A stretch of DNA of 64,000 nt from Chlamydiota bacterium. Its GTDB lineage: Bacteria > Chlamydiota > Chlamydiia > Chlamydiales > Parachlamydiaceae. Position numbers and translations under genes: made by a program. Position 1 is the first letter of the stretch. Each line of letters opens with the position of its first letter. The stretch is taken from assembly GCA_013287815.1 (NCBI GenBank), contig JABDDC010000001.1, positions 79,046 through 143,045 of the forward strand. Reading direction: 5' to 3'. Under the pieces are notes generated by a model. That model did no database searches and was not told the DNA's origin. It was given only the letters and a program-made list of their open reading frames with translations. This document shows, one piece after another, positions 44,701 through 52,728 of the stretch.

Positions 44701-45147
44701 ATGATTCAATATCTTCTCATCTCTTTCCTATCTTTATTTATCGTCTCCACCCCTTTTTCTATCTACTCCCAAATCCAACCGCAGCATGATATCCCGATCA
44801 TTCAAGATCACTCCATCGAGAAGGAAGAGCAAAAAATTAGCGTAGAGCCGGACAATTTCCAGGGGAAATTTACGAATATGCTCTTCATCCTCGCCCTCTT
44901 GATCGGTTTCATGATCGTCGCCTCCATTATGCTAAAAAGAATGACTCGCCAACGAGTTTTCAATATGAATACACAAAGTACTATCAAGGTAATGGAAACC
45001 CGTCACCTCTCCCCCCGCTCTACCCTCTTCCTCCTCAGCATCGCCGGAAAAGAGATCCTCATCGCCGAATCGCAAGCCGGCGTCTCGCATATCGCATCAT
45101 TCAACGAGACCGAAGGCTTGGGAGTCGAACCAGACACAATTAAATAA
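44701..45147 (+). CDS. FliO-like membrane protein
   Basis: A protein of 148 residues if begun at the ATG at 44701; a TTG at 44683 is the only other start and GGAG lies unusually far (13 nt) from 44701, so the start is uncertain. It has an N-terminal signal or anchor (LISFLSLFIVSTPFSIYS), a polar stretch, a second helix (LFILALLIGFMIVASIML) and a small beta domain: RQRVFNMNTQSTIKVMETRH, then SPRSTLFLLSIAGKEILIAE. The helix followed by the ERRHLSPRSSLLLVEI pattern is what FliO and related type III export proteins show. Environmental chlamydiae keep some flagellar-type export genes, so a FliO-like role is plausible but weakly supported. Confidence 0.55.
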   Translation: MIQYLLISFLSLFIVSTPFSIYSQIQPQHDIPIIQDHSIEKEEQKISVEPDNFQGKFTNMLFILALLIGFMIVASIMLKRMTRQRVFNMNTQSTIKVMETRHLSPRSTLFLLSIAGKEILIAESQAGVSHIASFNETEGLGVEPDTIK

Positions 45148-45170
45148 AATTAATCATGTCACAGGCGTGC

Positions 45171-45305
45171 TACAAAATTAAACACAGAGGCACAGAGGTA
45201 CGGAGATCACAGAGAATTTCGAAGGACAACAAAATTAATTATTTTTTTGTCCTGCGTCTTTCTCTGTGATCTCTGTACCTCTGTGCCTCTGTGTTTAATT
45301 TTTAG
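45171..45305. repeat. Inverted repeat, family D (CACAGAGGCACAGAG type)
   Basis: TTAAACACAGAGGCACAGAG and its complement close a 135-bp palindrome with inner arms GATCACAGAGAA / TTCTCTGTGATC and GGACAA / TTGTCC. The same element, diverged, lies at 57518-57691. This CACAGAGGCACAGAG word is known as a widespread bacterial repeat whose translation reads HRGTEAQR. It is intergenic and non-coding. Confidence 0.8.
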
Positions 45306-45336
45306 CGCGTCTGTGCTCTGAGTTTAATTTTCCTGA

Positions 45337-45738
45337 GATTCGGAGTAGGTACGAGATGCCAGAGGTCCCGTTTGGGTGTAAGAAAGAGGCTCGAGTAATG
45401 GAAGGGGTAGGGTGGTTTAGACTGGTTTACCGCAGAGCCGCAGAGAACGCTGAGACTACGCAGAGAATTTTGATCACTCTACTATTAGACCTGCCTTTTT
45501 CAATTCGTAACAAAGACAAGTTAAATAAACCGACTCTAGTAATCCAGGACCCATCGAGCGATGAACCTTTATCGCCAAACCTATTATTTGACCGGTGATG
45601 TTATTGAGGTTATTGCTATCGTAAATCATAAGCTTGCAACAATAAATGAAGAGACTACTTTTGTAAAGAAAAAATTCTCTGCGCATTCTCAGCGCTCTCT
45701 GCGACTCTGCGGTGAATTTTTCGTACCTACTCCGAATC
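45337..45738. mobile_element. Composite inverted-repeat element carrying a GxxExxY gene fragment
   Basis: The family C word GATTCGGAGTAGGTACGAG opens the unit (45337-45355) and its complement closes it (45721-45738). Just inside are facing arms ACCGCAGAGCCGCAGAGAAC and its near complement (AGCGCTCTCTGCGACTCTGC), which are family D-like. Between them lies the front of a GxxExxY gene on the minus strand. The layout is that of a small non-autonomous element of about 400 bp. No transposase is present. Confidence 0.6.
45474..45629 (-). pseudogene. N-terminal fragment of a GxxExxY family protein
   Basis: From the ATG at 45627-45629 the frame reads NNITGQIIGLAIKVHRSMGP, then GLLESVYLTCLCYELKKAGL, which matches the conserved front of GxxExxY proteins (usually about 125 residues). 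Here it stops after 51 residues, at a codon just past the family's first block, and enters repeat DNA. It is therefore a remnant. GxxExxY genes are often seen next to the CACAGAGG-type repeats, as here. Confidence 0.7.
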
Positions 45739-45813
45739 TCAGTAATTTTCTTTAGCTCTTGAAACAATATCGCATTTGGGTTAAATTACTCTCAACTAAA
45801 CCAAGGATTTCCA

Positions 45814-45969
45814 ATGAAACATTCTTTATTTGCACTCGCTGCTTTATTATTTTTGACCGGTTGTTATGCAATGCCTTCAAACGACGAATTTTGCGTTGTC
45901 CCTACAACCAATAATCCATCCGTTACTAATGCTAAAAATGAGAGCCCCATCCCTCAGATAGGATATTAA
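45814..45969 (+). CDS. Small lipoprotein
   Basis: A 51-residue reading frame with AAGGA at 45803-45807 upstream and a clear lipoprotein signal: MKHSLFALAALLFLTGCYAM, with lipobox LTGC. The mature peptide is 34 residues, polar and Asn/Pro/Thr-rich (PTTNNPSVTNAKNESP), of unknown role. The stop is one base before the ATG of the Mcsc-like chaperone gene, so the two are translated together. The signal and spacing make it a likely real gene despite its size. Confidence 0.7.
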   Translation: MKHSLFALAALLFLTGCYAMPSNDEFCVVPTTNNPSVTNAKNESPIPQIGY

Positions 45970-45970
45970 T

Positions 45971-46441
45971 ATGATTAATCTGACCCTCGAAGCTCTGATC
46001 ACCCTTTTAAAAAAACATGACTATGAACCTTCCATCCAGGAAGAAACTCAGCAAGTGTATACTGTTTTAAATGTAGAGAAAAAAGATTATCCTCTTTTTA
46101 TGCGGATCTTCGACGAGGGTCATCTATTGCAACTGCTTGTCTTTATCCCTTGCGAACTCAAAAAAGAAGCCGTTAGCGATATGGCCCGGCTTCTTCATCT
46201 CCTCAACAAAGAACTGGACATCCCCGGCTTTGGCATGGATGAAAAAGCCGCTGTTGTTTTCTATAGGGTCATGCTACCAACGCCGCATAAAAAGATCGAT
46301 AGTGAATTGCTCCTGGCCTATGTGAAAACAGTTGAACATGTCTGCCAGATGTTTGCAACACCAGTCGAAGCGGTCGGATTCGGCCATGCGACCCTGGACC
46401 AGATCCTGCAAAAAGCTGAAGAAATCAACAAAACAAAATAA
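45971..46441 (+). CDS. Mcsc-like type III secretion chaperone (YbjN-like fold)
   Basis: A 156-residue acidic protein with the alpha/beta layout of class I type III secretion chaperones and the YbjN group: MINLTLEALITLLKKHDYEP, a strand HLLQLLVFIPCELKKEAVSD, then LLHLLNKELDIPGFGMDEKA, and AVVFYRVMLPTPHKKIDSE. In C. trachomatis the gene just before dnaQ (CT260, before CT261) encodes the multi-cargo secretion chaperone Mcsc, of similar length; here the gene also lies 5 bp before dnaQ. The name rests on this synteny plus fold, not on a search. Confidence 0.7.
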   Translation: MINLTLEALITLLKKHDYEPSIQEETQQVYTVLNVEKKDYPLFMRIFDEGHLLQLLVFIPCELKKEAVSDMARLLHLLNKELDIPGFGMDEKAAVVFYRVMLPTPHKKIDSELLLAYVKTVEHVCQMFATPVEAVGFGHATLDQILQKAEEINKTK

Positions 46442-46446
46442 GTAAT

Positions 46447-47139
46447 ATGGCACTCAGAGCAATCTTTTACGATACAGAAACGACGGGGATCAGGTCCGAT
46501 AAAGATCGGATTATCGAGATTGCTGCCTATGACCCTGCCTTGGATCGCCGTTTTGAAAGCTTTGTCAATCCGGGCATCACAATCCCGCCTGAAGTGACAG
46601 CTATCCACGGGATCAATGATGAGATGGTCGCATCGGCTCCGGCGTTTGCCCAAGTGGCCCTTGAATTCACCAAATTCTGCGAAGGTGATACCGTCCTCAT
46701 CGCCCACAATAACGACAACTTCGATGTCCACTTCCTCAGGAATGAATATCTGAGGCATCAGGTCGAAATCCCCACATGGAAGTTTCTCGATTCGTTAAAA
46801 TGGGCCCGACGATATCGTCCCGATCTACCAAGGCATACTCTACAATTCTTACGTGAAATTTATGGGATCACCGCCAACAACGCACACCGTGCGTTTGACG
46901 ATGTCATCGTTTTACACCAGATTTTTTCCAGGATGATCGACGATCTATCCATCGACGATGTCTTCGCCCTTCTTAACAAGCCAAGAGCCCTTCAACATAT
47001 GCCCTTCGGAAAGCATCAGGGTGTCCCCTTAAGCCAGATACCGAAAAGCTACATCCAGTGGATGGCCGGCTCCGGCGCCTTCGATAAGCCCGAAAACCGG
47101 GAACTGAAAGATGCCTTTGCCAGGCTGGGATTGCTTTAA
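46447..47139 (+). CDS. dnaQ: DnaQ-family 3'-5' exonuclease with C-terminal DUF3820-like region
   Basis: A 230-residue exonuclease. The ExoI motif FYDTETTGIRSDKDRIIEIA gives the DxE metal ligands, ExoII is LIAHNNDNFDVHFL and ExoIII is NAHRAFDDVIVLHQIF (HxAxxD form), so the DEDDh set is complete. The last 45 residues (MPFGKHQGVPLSQIPKSYIQ, then WMAG) match the small DUF3820-type domain often fused to such nucleases. It can proofread DNA polymerase III or trim DNA ends. C. trachomatis has two dnaQ-like genes, so this is one paralog (CT261-like by position). Confidence 0.92.
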   Translation: MALRAIFYDTETTGIRSDKDRIIEIAAYDPALDRRFESFVNPGITIPPEVTAIHGINDEMVASAPAFAQVALEFTKFCEGDTVLIAHNNDNFDVHFLRNEYLRHQVEIPTWKFLDSLKWARRYRPDLPRHTLQFLREIYGITANNAHRAFDDVIVLHQIFSRMIDDLSIDDVFALLNKPRALQHMPFGKHQGVPLSQIPKSYIQWMAGSGAFDKPENRELKDAFARLGLL

Positions 47140-47259
47140 GTCAGCGCGAGCTGAAGGCGGCGCAGCCGCTTTGGAGCCCTTTTCATTCCCAAAAAAATAT
47201 TAAGTAGAAAACTAAAGATGATAAAAATAAAGGCATCAAAAATAAATTGCAAATTTGTA

Positions 47260-47288
47260 TTTACATTTAATTATAAATTTGATATAAT
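47260..47288 (+). promoter_or_regulatory. Consensus sigma-70-type promoter for the gene at 47319
   Basis: TTTACA at 47260-47265 and TATAAT at 47283-47288 are spaced by exactly 17 bp in AT-rich DNA. Transcription would start near 47295, leaving a leader of about 25 nt with AAGGGG seven nt before the ATG. It is the best-matching promoter in the window. Confidence 0.65.
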
Positions 47289-47318
47289 CTAGTTTAACTT
47301 TATAAAAAGGGGATAAAT

Positions 47319-47723
47319 ATGTCATTTTTAACATCAATTCAAAACAGCAATGCTTACAAACAAGTAAACACATTTTGCCAAAGAGCAGATGTGAAACATG
47401 TGGGCAAAGCATTTCTCTATGCTGCGGGTACTTCTTTTTTTATTAACCCGACCATTAAATATGCCGGGACAAAGGGTGCTGTCGCAGCCTGTGCGACATC
47501 CCTATTTATTGGTATAAAAAATCGTTTCGTGAAGAAAGATCTAAACTTCACTGAAAGAGTGGTTTTGAAAGGGTTTTGTTGCCTGACTAGCTTAGGATTA
47601 GCCAGAACCATTTTAGGCCTTAACTTTAATACTCAACAAGAAATTGCACGCCAATTGATAGCTCCTTTGCTTTGGGGGAACCTTAATGTAGATTGGTATA
47701 ACACCGCTATCCCTAGTTTCTAG
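47319..47723 (+). CDS. Small hydrophobic protein, possible Inc-like, unknown function
   Basis: A 134-residue protein from an ATG with ribosome site AAGGGG. It has at least three weak hydrophobic stretches: GKAFLYAAGTSFFINPTIKY, GAVAACATSLFIGI, and GFCCLTSLGLARTILGL. Short basic linkers separate them. The layout could be Inc-like or a plain membrane protein. No family was recognised. It is a single-gene unit with its own strong promoter and family B repeats on both sides. Confidence 0.6.
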   Translation: MSFLTSIQNSNAYKQVNTFCQRADVKHVGKAFLYAAGTSFFINPTIKYAGTKGAVAACATSLFIGIKNRFVKKDLNFTERVVLKGFCCLTSLGLARTILGLNFNTQQEIARQLIAPLLWGNLNVDWYNTAIPSF

Positions 47724-47758
47724 ACAGTTAATTTTGGCCCTTCAATGGGCTAAATGTT

Positions 47759-47930
47759 GCTTGCGAAGCCTTGGAGTGCGGTGCTCTGCACCGCCTTCTG
47801 GCGCGATCGTAGCATTGACAGACGTTAGCGAATTGCGAAAGTGGCACTAAAGGCGAGACTAGAATAAGAATGGTCTTCACAATTGCGCCAGAAGGCGGTG
47901 CAGAGCACCGCACTCCAAGGCTTCGCAAGC
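47759..47930. repeat. Family B element with perfect 46-bp inverted repeats
   Basis: The left arm (47759-47804), which begins GCTTGCGAAGCCTTGGAGTG, and the right arm (47885-47930) are exact complements over 46 bp. They flank 80 bp of unique DNA (AGCATTGACAGACG...). The right part of this unit recurs at 59965-60057. One arm alone occurs at 19049 and near 19515. It sits between convergent genes. Confidence 0.85.
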
Positions 47931-47987
47931 GAGCTTCGCCTAGCGACGTCATCCTTCATCCTTCATCCTCCAGCCCTTAGCCTTTTT

Positions 47988-49901
47988 TTAACCGTCTTCC
48001 TTATGTAACAGCTCCCACATGCGCTTGAAGGCGGGGCAATCGCGCAGCAGCTCGTCTTTGGTCCCTTCGGCCAGTTTCTCACCTTGATCCAGAAAGATAA
48101 TTTTATCGGCATCTTCGATGGTCGAGAGCCTGTGGGCGATGATGATCTGTGTTATCTTGCCATGAAGCTGGTGTAGGGCTGTCTTGATGTGGTCTTCACT
48201 GATGGCGTCAAGAGATGAGGTTGCCTCGTCCATGATTAGGATAGGAGCTTTTTTGACCAAGGCCCTGGCTATAGCCAAACGCTGCTGCTGACCTCCAGAC
48301 AAATTTTTACCCATCTCATACAAGGGTGTGTCATAGCCTTCCGGCAAATTGAGTATGAATTCATCCGCGCAGGCCTGTTTGGCAGCTAATTCTATTTCGC
48401 TTTTAGAGAAAGGGCGTCCGAAGGCGATGTTAGCCGCAACGGTATCGAGGAATAGAAAAGGCTTCTGCGGCACAAATGAAATATTTTCCCTGAGCGACTT
48501 CTGTGTGTATTTGTTTAGCGTTTGGCCGTCGATCCTGATCTCCCCTTTCTGGACATCATAAAGACGGGGCAACAGCTGCACGATTGTCGATTTACCTGAT
48601 CCGGTCGGGCCTACAATGGCCACTTTTTCTCCGCGGTTTATTGTAAAGCTGAGCCCTTTCAAGATCCATTTGGAGTCATATTTAAACCAGACGTTATCAA
48701 ATTCGATTGTGTTTTTAAAGCTGACCATATCCTGGGCATCTTTATGGTCGCTAATATTTGGCTGCAAGCTAAGCACTTCCTGCATCCGTTCCGCTGCTGC
48801 CACTCCCCTTTGGATATGGCTATTTTCCTCGGCAAATTTTTTGATCGGTTCGTAGAAGACAAACAGCAGGCCGCAATAGACTAGTACTTCAGAAACATTC
48901 ATCTGCAGGACATAGAGTCCATAAAGCAGCGAGGTTGCCAGGAAGAACATGCCGATGGTATGGACAATCGGGCGTGAGGAAACATCGTAGCGGGCGCTGC
49001 GTCTTTCCAGGGTGGCCATTCTAGTATTTTGCTCGCGGTATTTTTTGAGGGAGAATTCTTCCATGGCAAATACTTTTACCGTCTGGATACCCGCGATAAA
49101 ATCAAGCAGTACAGAAGCGAAGATTTCCTGATTTCCCTGAATCTGTTTAGAGATCTTCTTGACCCTTTGGGCTAAATAGAGGATGGGGTAGATGATGACC
49201 GGGAATCCTAAAAAGATGATCAAAGACAGCCTCCACGAAGTCACGAAACAGATTGACAATGTAGTCAGAACGGTAAAAGGGGTCTGCAGATAATTGACCA
49301 GACAAGCATTCAGTGCTTCTGCGACCAGGGCAGCATCGCCAACGACTCTAGAAGATATGCTTCCCATATTATACTGATGGTAGAAGTCCATGGGCAAGGA
49401 CTGGATATGCTCAAAATAGGTGCGACGTAGCTCGCTACTGATCTTGATGGCGACCAGCTTGGCAGTGAAGCGTTGACAAAACAGCGAAATAGCTTTGAAT
49501 ACAGCGACGATGATGATAAATAAAGCTAAAGCCTTCAAGCTGGTGGCGATAGGCAAGATCGGGTTGAGGAAATCGGTCACCTTCTCGATGAGGTCACGAC
49601 CCTTGTATTTAGCTAAAAACTGGGTGGTCCCCTCGTGTGTTACAATCCCTTCAGCATTAGGATAGAGCTCTGGCCATCTTTTTTCAATATCTTGCCAGCT
49701 GATTTCAGCATTACTCGTTAGGTTTCCATTTTCAACTGAAGAAAAAATCTCAAAGAATCCGGGACCTTTCTTAGTGATGACTCCAAGTGTGAGCACTTCC
49801 ATCTGAGAAGCGAAGGTGAGCATAATCATGAACAAGATGCTAAGCAAAATGAGTCCACGATACTGCTTTCCCAGCAGTGCTGTTTTAATGAGTTCTCGCA
49901 T
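47988..49901 (-). CDS. msbA: MsbA-type ABC exporter (transmembrane domain plus ATPase)
   Basis: A 637-residue half-transporter. The N-terminal part has six membrane helices, with an unusually long loop after helix 1 (about residues 35-115, GVITKKGPGFFEIFSSVENG onward). The ATPase at about 390-637 is complete: Walker A GPTGSGKSTIVQLLPRLYD, Q-loop FVPQKPFLFL, signature LSGGQQQRLAIARAL, Walker B ILIMDEATSSLD and His in IIIAHRLST. Together with accA 6 bp upstream it reproduces the C. trachomatis CT264-CT265 order. It probably flips lipid A or a related lipid across the inner membrane. Confidence 0.9.
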   Translation of the reverse strand: MRELIKTALLGKQYRGLILLSILFMIMLTFASQMEVLTLGVITKKGPGFFEIFSSVENGNLTSNAEISWQDIEKRWPELYPNAEGIVTHEGTTQFLAKYKGRDLIEKVTDFLNPILPIATSLKALALFIIIVAVFKAISLFCQRFTAKLVAIKISSELRRTYFEHIQSLPMDFYHQYNMGSISSRVVGDAALVAEALNACLVNYLQTPFTVLTTLSICFVTSWRLSLIIFLGFPVIIYPILYLAQRVKKISKQIQGNQEIFASVLLDFIAGIQTVKVFAMEEFSLKKYREQNTRMATLERRSARYDVSSRPIVHTIGMFFLATSLLYGLYVLQMNVSEVLVYCGLLFVFYEPIKKFAEENSHIQRGVAAAERMQEVLSLQPNISDHKDAQDMVSFKNTIEFDNVWFKYDSKWILKGLSFTINRGEKVAIVGPTGSGKSTIVQLLPRLYDVQKGEIRIDGQTLNKYTQKSLRENISFVPQKPFLFLDTVAANIAFGRPFSKSEIELAAKQACADEFILNLPEGYDTPLYEMGKNLSGGQQQRLAIARALVKKAPILIMDEATSSLDAISEDHIKTALHQLHGKITQIIIAHRLSTIEDADKIIFLDQGEKLAEGTKDELLRDCPAFKRMWELLHKEDG

Positions 49902-49907
49902 GGTTCC

Positions 49908-50858
49908 TTAAACTTCTGTGTATTGTCCCATCTGGCGGAACTTGAGGTAACGTTGCTCAAGAAGAATATGATCGGGTATTCGTTTGAGGATCTGCAGCTG
50001 TTCTTGCACGAACCGTTTGACGTTGATATAAGCTTGCTGAGGGTTGTGATGGGCGCCGCCAAGCGGTTCGGGAATGACAGCGTCGACTACTTTCAACTCG
50101 ATTAGATTTTCGGCGTTGAGCTTCAAGGCCGAAGCCGCTTCCACATTCTTGGAAACATCTTTCCAAAGGATCGATGCACACCCTTCAGGACTAATTACAG
50201 AATAATAAGCGTGCTCGAGCATTGCAATGACATCACCGACTCCCATTCCAAGAGCTCCGCCTGAGCACCCTTCCCCAATGACGACTACAATAATCGGAGT
50301 CTTCAATCCGGCCATCGCGCGTAAGTTTTCGGCGATAGCCCAGCCTTGGCCGCGTTCTTCCGCTTCAAGGCCGGGATAGGCTCCGGGAGTATCTAACAAG
50401 GAAACTACCGGCAAATGGAATTTTTCAGCCATCTTCATCAAACGCAGCGCTTTACGAAATCCTTCAGGATTCAACATTCCAAAGTTACGTTTGACCCGGC
50501 TTTCCGTATCGTACCCTTTCTCCTGGCCAATGATGATGCAGTTGACTCCGCCAATGGTGGCCAGTCCTCCGATGATGGCCGGGTCATCGCCGAAATTCCT
50601 GTCTCCGGACAGCTCAACAAATTTTTCTGAAATGTTTTTGGCGAAATCGAGTGCATGGGGACGCGATGGGTGGCGGCAGATCATGATCCTCTGCCATGGG
50701 GTCAGTTCAGTATAAACTTTTTGTTTCAGCTTTTCTAACTTCTGTTCAAGTTTGCGAATTTCAACATTAAAGATAGGATTGTCCTGATTCTGCTTCTTGA
50801 GGTGTTCTATCGTTTTGATATACTCATGAATTTGCTTTTCATGTTGTAAAATATCCAT
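49908..50858 (-). CDS. accA: Acetyl-CoA carboxylase carboxyltransferase, alpha subunit
   Basis: A 316-residue AccA. It starts with the expected helical segment ([20 protein letters not shown]), then the crotonase-like core: [20 protein letters not shown], the [16 protein letters not shown] loop and the oxyanion/CoA site [20 protein letters not shown]. It transfers the carboxyl group from biotin to acetyl-CoA, the entry to fatty-acid synthesis, with AccB, AccC and AccD. It lies between the L,D-transpeptidase gene (5 bp) and msbA (6 bp) in one operon that links lipid and envelope synthesis. Confidence 0.97.
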   Translation of the reverse strand: MDILQHEKQIHEYIKTIEHLKKQNQDNPIFNVEIRKLEQKLEKLKQKVYTELTPWQRIMICRHPSRPHALDFAKNISEKFVELSGDRNFGDDPAIIGGLATIGGVNCIIIGQEKGYDTESRVKRNFGMLNPEGFRKALRLMKMAEKFHLPVVSLLDTPGAYPGLEAEERGQGWAIAENLRAMAGLKTPIIVVVIGEGCSGGALGMGVGDVIAMLEHAYYSVISPEGCASILWKDVSKNVEAASALKLNAENLIELKVVDAVIPEPLGGAHHNPQQAYINVKRFVQEQLQILKRIPDHILLEQRYLKFRQMGQYTEV

Positions 50859-50863
50859 AAGTT

Positions 50864-51886
50864 TCAGTCCTCGTACTGGGAAAGCTTGGAGTTGGCTAAG
50901 TCACGCACGATCTCGATGATGGTAGGCCGTGAAATGATAATCGAAAACAGTTCTTCTATATCTTGTGTCGAGAGGCGGATACAACCGTCGCTTTCGTACT
51001 TGCCCAAGCTGCTTTGGTCATCGGTAATAACGCCTACGTCATCATATTTCCATGGCGTGCCATGGATTCCAAATCCTTTAGCAGATGCAGTAGTGTCTCC
51101 TAATTCCTTTTCAAACGGGATCCACCTCGTTCCGAAGACAGTGATCAACTCTGTTTTATTTCCTTGATGGACTCCCGATACCTTTGGTTTGTAGATGGCC
51201 ACTCTATCCCCAAGTGAATAAGTTCCAAGAGGTGTCAACAACCCAGAAGTCTTTGAAGGGTCGCTCCTGCCAAGGCCAAGCTTATAAGTCTTCACCAATA
51301 CCTTTTGTTTGGCATCAAGGTCGATATAGTAAAACCACATCTTGCAGCGTGATGTGTCAACCAAAAGATAAAACTCAAAATTTTTATCTTTGCGCAGCAC
51401 ATTGAATTTATCCCCTTCCGAAATATCCTGCTTGACGTAGTCAGGCTTACCATTCAAACTACGGGCAATGAAATGGCGCGAGGTCTGATAATAGTTGGCG
51501 TAATCTGACAGCCAAGCCGGCCTCCCCTTTTGCCAGGAAACATTACTTTTGTAAGTGACCGTCTCAACAATTGGGAATTTGGGCTCATTCTTATTAAAGA
51601 ATTCTTGTATCCTATCTACTTCAGGATGATTTTTTTCAAATGGGGCCGATGTCTCATAAGGATATGGGGGCGTCTCAATCTGTTTTGGAGCTGCTACCGG
51701 CTTTTTTGGAGCTGGGGGAGGAGGAGGTGGAACTATTTTTTTAATCTGATCCGCTGACTCTTTATTCGGAACTTTAGCAGCAATCTCGGTTTTTGGCGCG
51801 GCTTTCTTGTTTTTCACAATAGCTGCAATACCAATAGCTCCAAACAAAAGCACCGTCACGATAGCAAGTATTTTTGGTAATGTCAT
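50864..51886 (-). CDS. L,D-transpeptidase (YkuD family), membrane-anchored
   Basis: A 340-residue protein with an N-terminal membrane helix ([20 protein letters not shown]), a Pro-rich linker ([10 protein letters not shown] near 55) and a helical region. A LysM-like patch ([19 protein letters not shown]) precedes the YkuD catalytic domain at about 200-330. The active-site sequence is [11 protein letters not shown] with the Cys motif [13 protein letters not shown], so the HxGT and SDGCIR triad is intact. Such enzymes make 3-3 peptide cross-links or attach proteins to peptidoglycan. In a chlamydia, whose wall is transient and septal, this is notable. It is first gene of the ldt-accA-msbA operon. 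Confidence 0.9.
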   Translation of the reverse strand: MTLPKILAIVTVLLFGAIGIAAIVKNKKAAPKTEIAAKVPNKESADQIKKIVPPPPPPAPKKPVAAPKQIETPPYPYETSAPFEKNHPEVDRIQEFFNKNEPKFPIVETVTYKSNVSWQKGRPAWLSDYANYYQTSRHFIARSLNGKPDYVKQDISEGDKFNVLRKDKNFEFYLLVDTSRCKMWFYYIDLDAKQKVLVKTYKLGLGRSDPSKTSGLLTPLGTYSLGDRVAIYKPKVSGVHQGNKTELITVFGTRWIPFEKELGDTTASAKGFGIHGTPWKYDDVGVITDDQSSLGKYESDGCIRLSTQDIEELFSIIISRPTIIEIVRDLANSKLSQYED

Positions 51887-52044
51887 AATATTGTCTCATT
51901 TTGCTTAACATCATAAACGGTTGCCAATTAAATGAAAAGAGAAGGTAGAAGGTATAAAGACCTCTCGTTGGATTATTCTACTTAAAGGATAGACAAGATT
52001 TAGGGCGGACGGGATGGTTAGGATGGACAAGAAATTCCTCATTA

Positions 52045-52725
52045 CTAAAAGATGACGCCTTCTTTTCTCAGGGAGACATATCTTTGATGGCCTATGATAA
52101 GGTGGTCATTGATGGGGATCCCGACGAGGCGGCCAGCTTTGATAAGTACCTGAGTGAGCTCATAATCCTCAGGCGATGGTGTGGGATCACCGCTGGGATG
52201 GTTATGAACGCCTATCAGGCTGGCGGCTTTATGCCTGATGGCGGGGTAAAAGACCTCTCTGGGGTGAACTAAAGTTTGAGATAGGCTGCCGATGGAGATG
52301 ATTTCATGGCAAATGACATATCCCTTGGTATCGAGCAGGATTGCGATGAATAATTCCCTTTTTTCCTTTTCCAGATCATCTTTAACAAGCTGATAGGCCT
52401 GATCAGGATGTTCGACACGTACTTTCTCCTGAATCACTTGCCGTGAAGCCCTTAATCCTAAGTTAAAGGCTGCCTGAAGCTGAATAGCTTTCGCCAGTCC
52501 TATCCCTTTAATGGAGCATAACTCAGCTAAGGTAGCGTTGCAGAGGCTATCCAAGCTGCCAAAATGGGCTACGATATGATGAGCCAACTGCAAGACTGGT
52601 TGAGACTTTGTGCCGCTTCCCAGGATTACTGCAATTAGTTCAGCTGTGGACAAAAAGTCTGGCCCAAACTTAACGAGTCTTTCTCTAGGCCTATCCTCCC
52701 GGGGTAGATGTTGCACAGAATTCAT
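52045..52725 (-). CDS. radC: RadC/JAB-domain DNA repair-family protein
   Basis: A 226-residue protein. The N-terminal half has helix-hairpin-helix-like segments (SIKGIGLAKAIQLQAAFNLG). The C-terminal half is the RadC JAB domain, with the metal-site order VHNHPSGDPTPSPEDYELTQ and GIPINDHLIIG. The HxHPSGDPTPS-x-D motif is intact. The family's role in DNA repair is disputed; a deconjugating or nuclease role is possible. It is last in the operon after hflX (3 bp gap). Confidence 0.93.
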   Translation of the reverse strand: MNSVQHLPREDRPRERLVKFGPDFLSTAELIAVILGSGTKSQPVLQLAHHIVAHFGSLDSLCNATLAELCSIKGIGLAKAIQLQAAFNLGLRASRQVIQEKVRVEHPDQAYQLVKDDLEKEKRELFIAILLDTKGYVICHEIISIGSLSQTLVHPREVFYPAIRHKAASLIGVHNHPSGDPTPSPEDYELTQVLIKAGRLVGIPINDHLIIGHQRYVSLRKEGVIF

Positions 52726-52728
52726 CTT

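Noticed and set aside
45356..45598. Plus-strand frame of 80 codons after the family C motif
   Set aside because: It is made of CGCAGAG repeat DNA and is antisense to the GxxExxY remnant.
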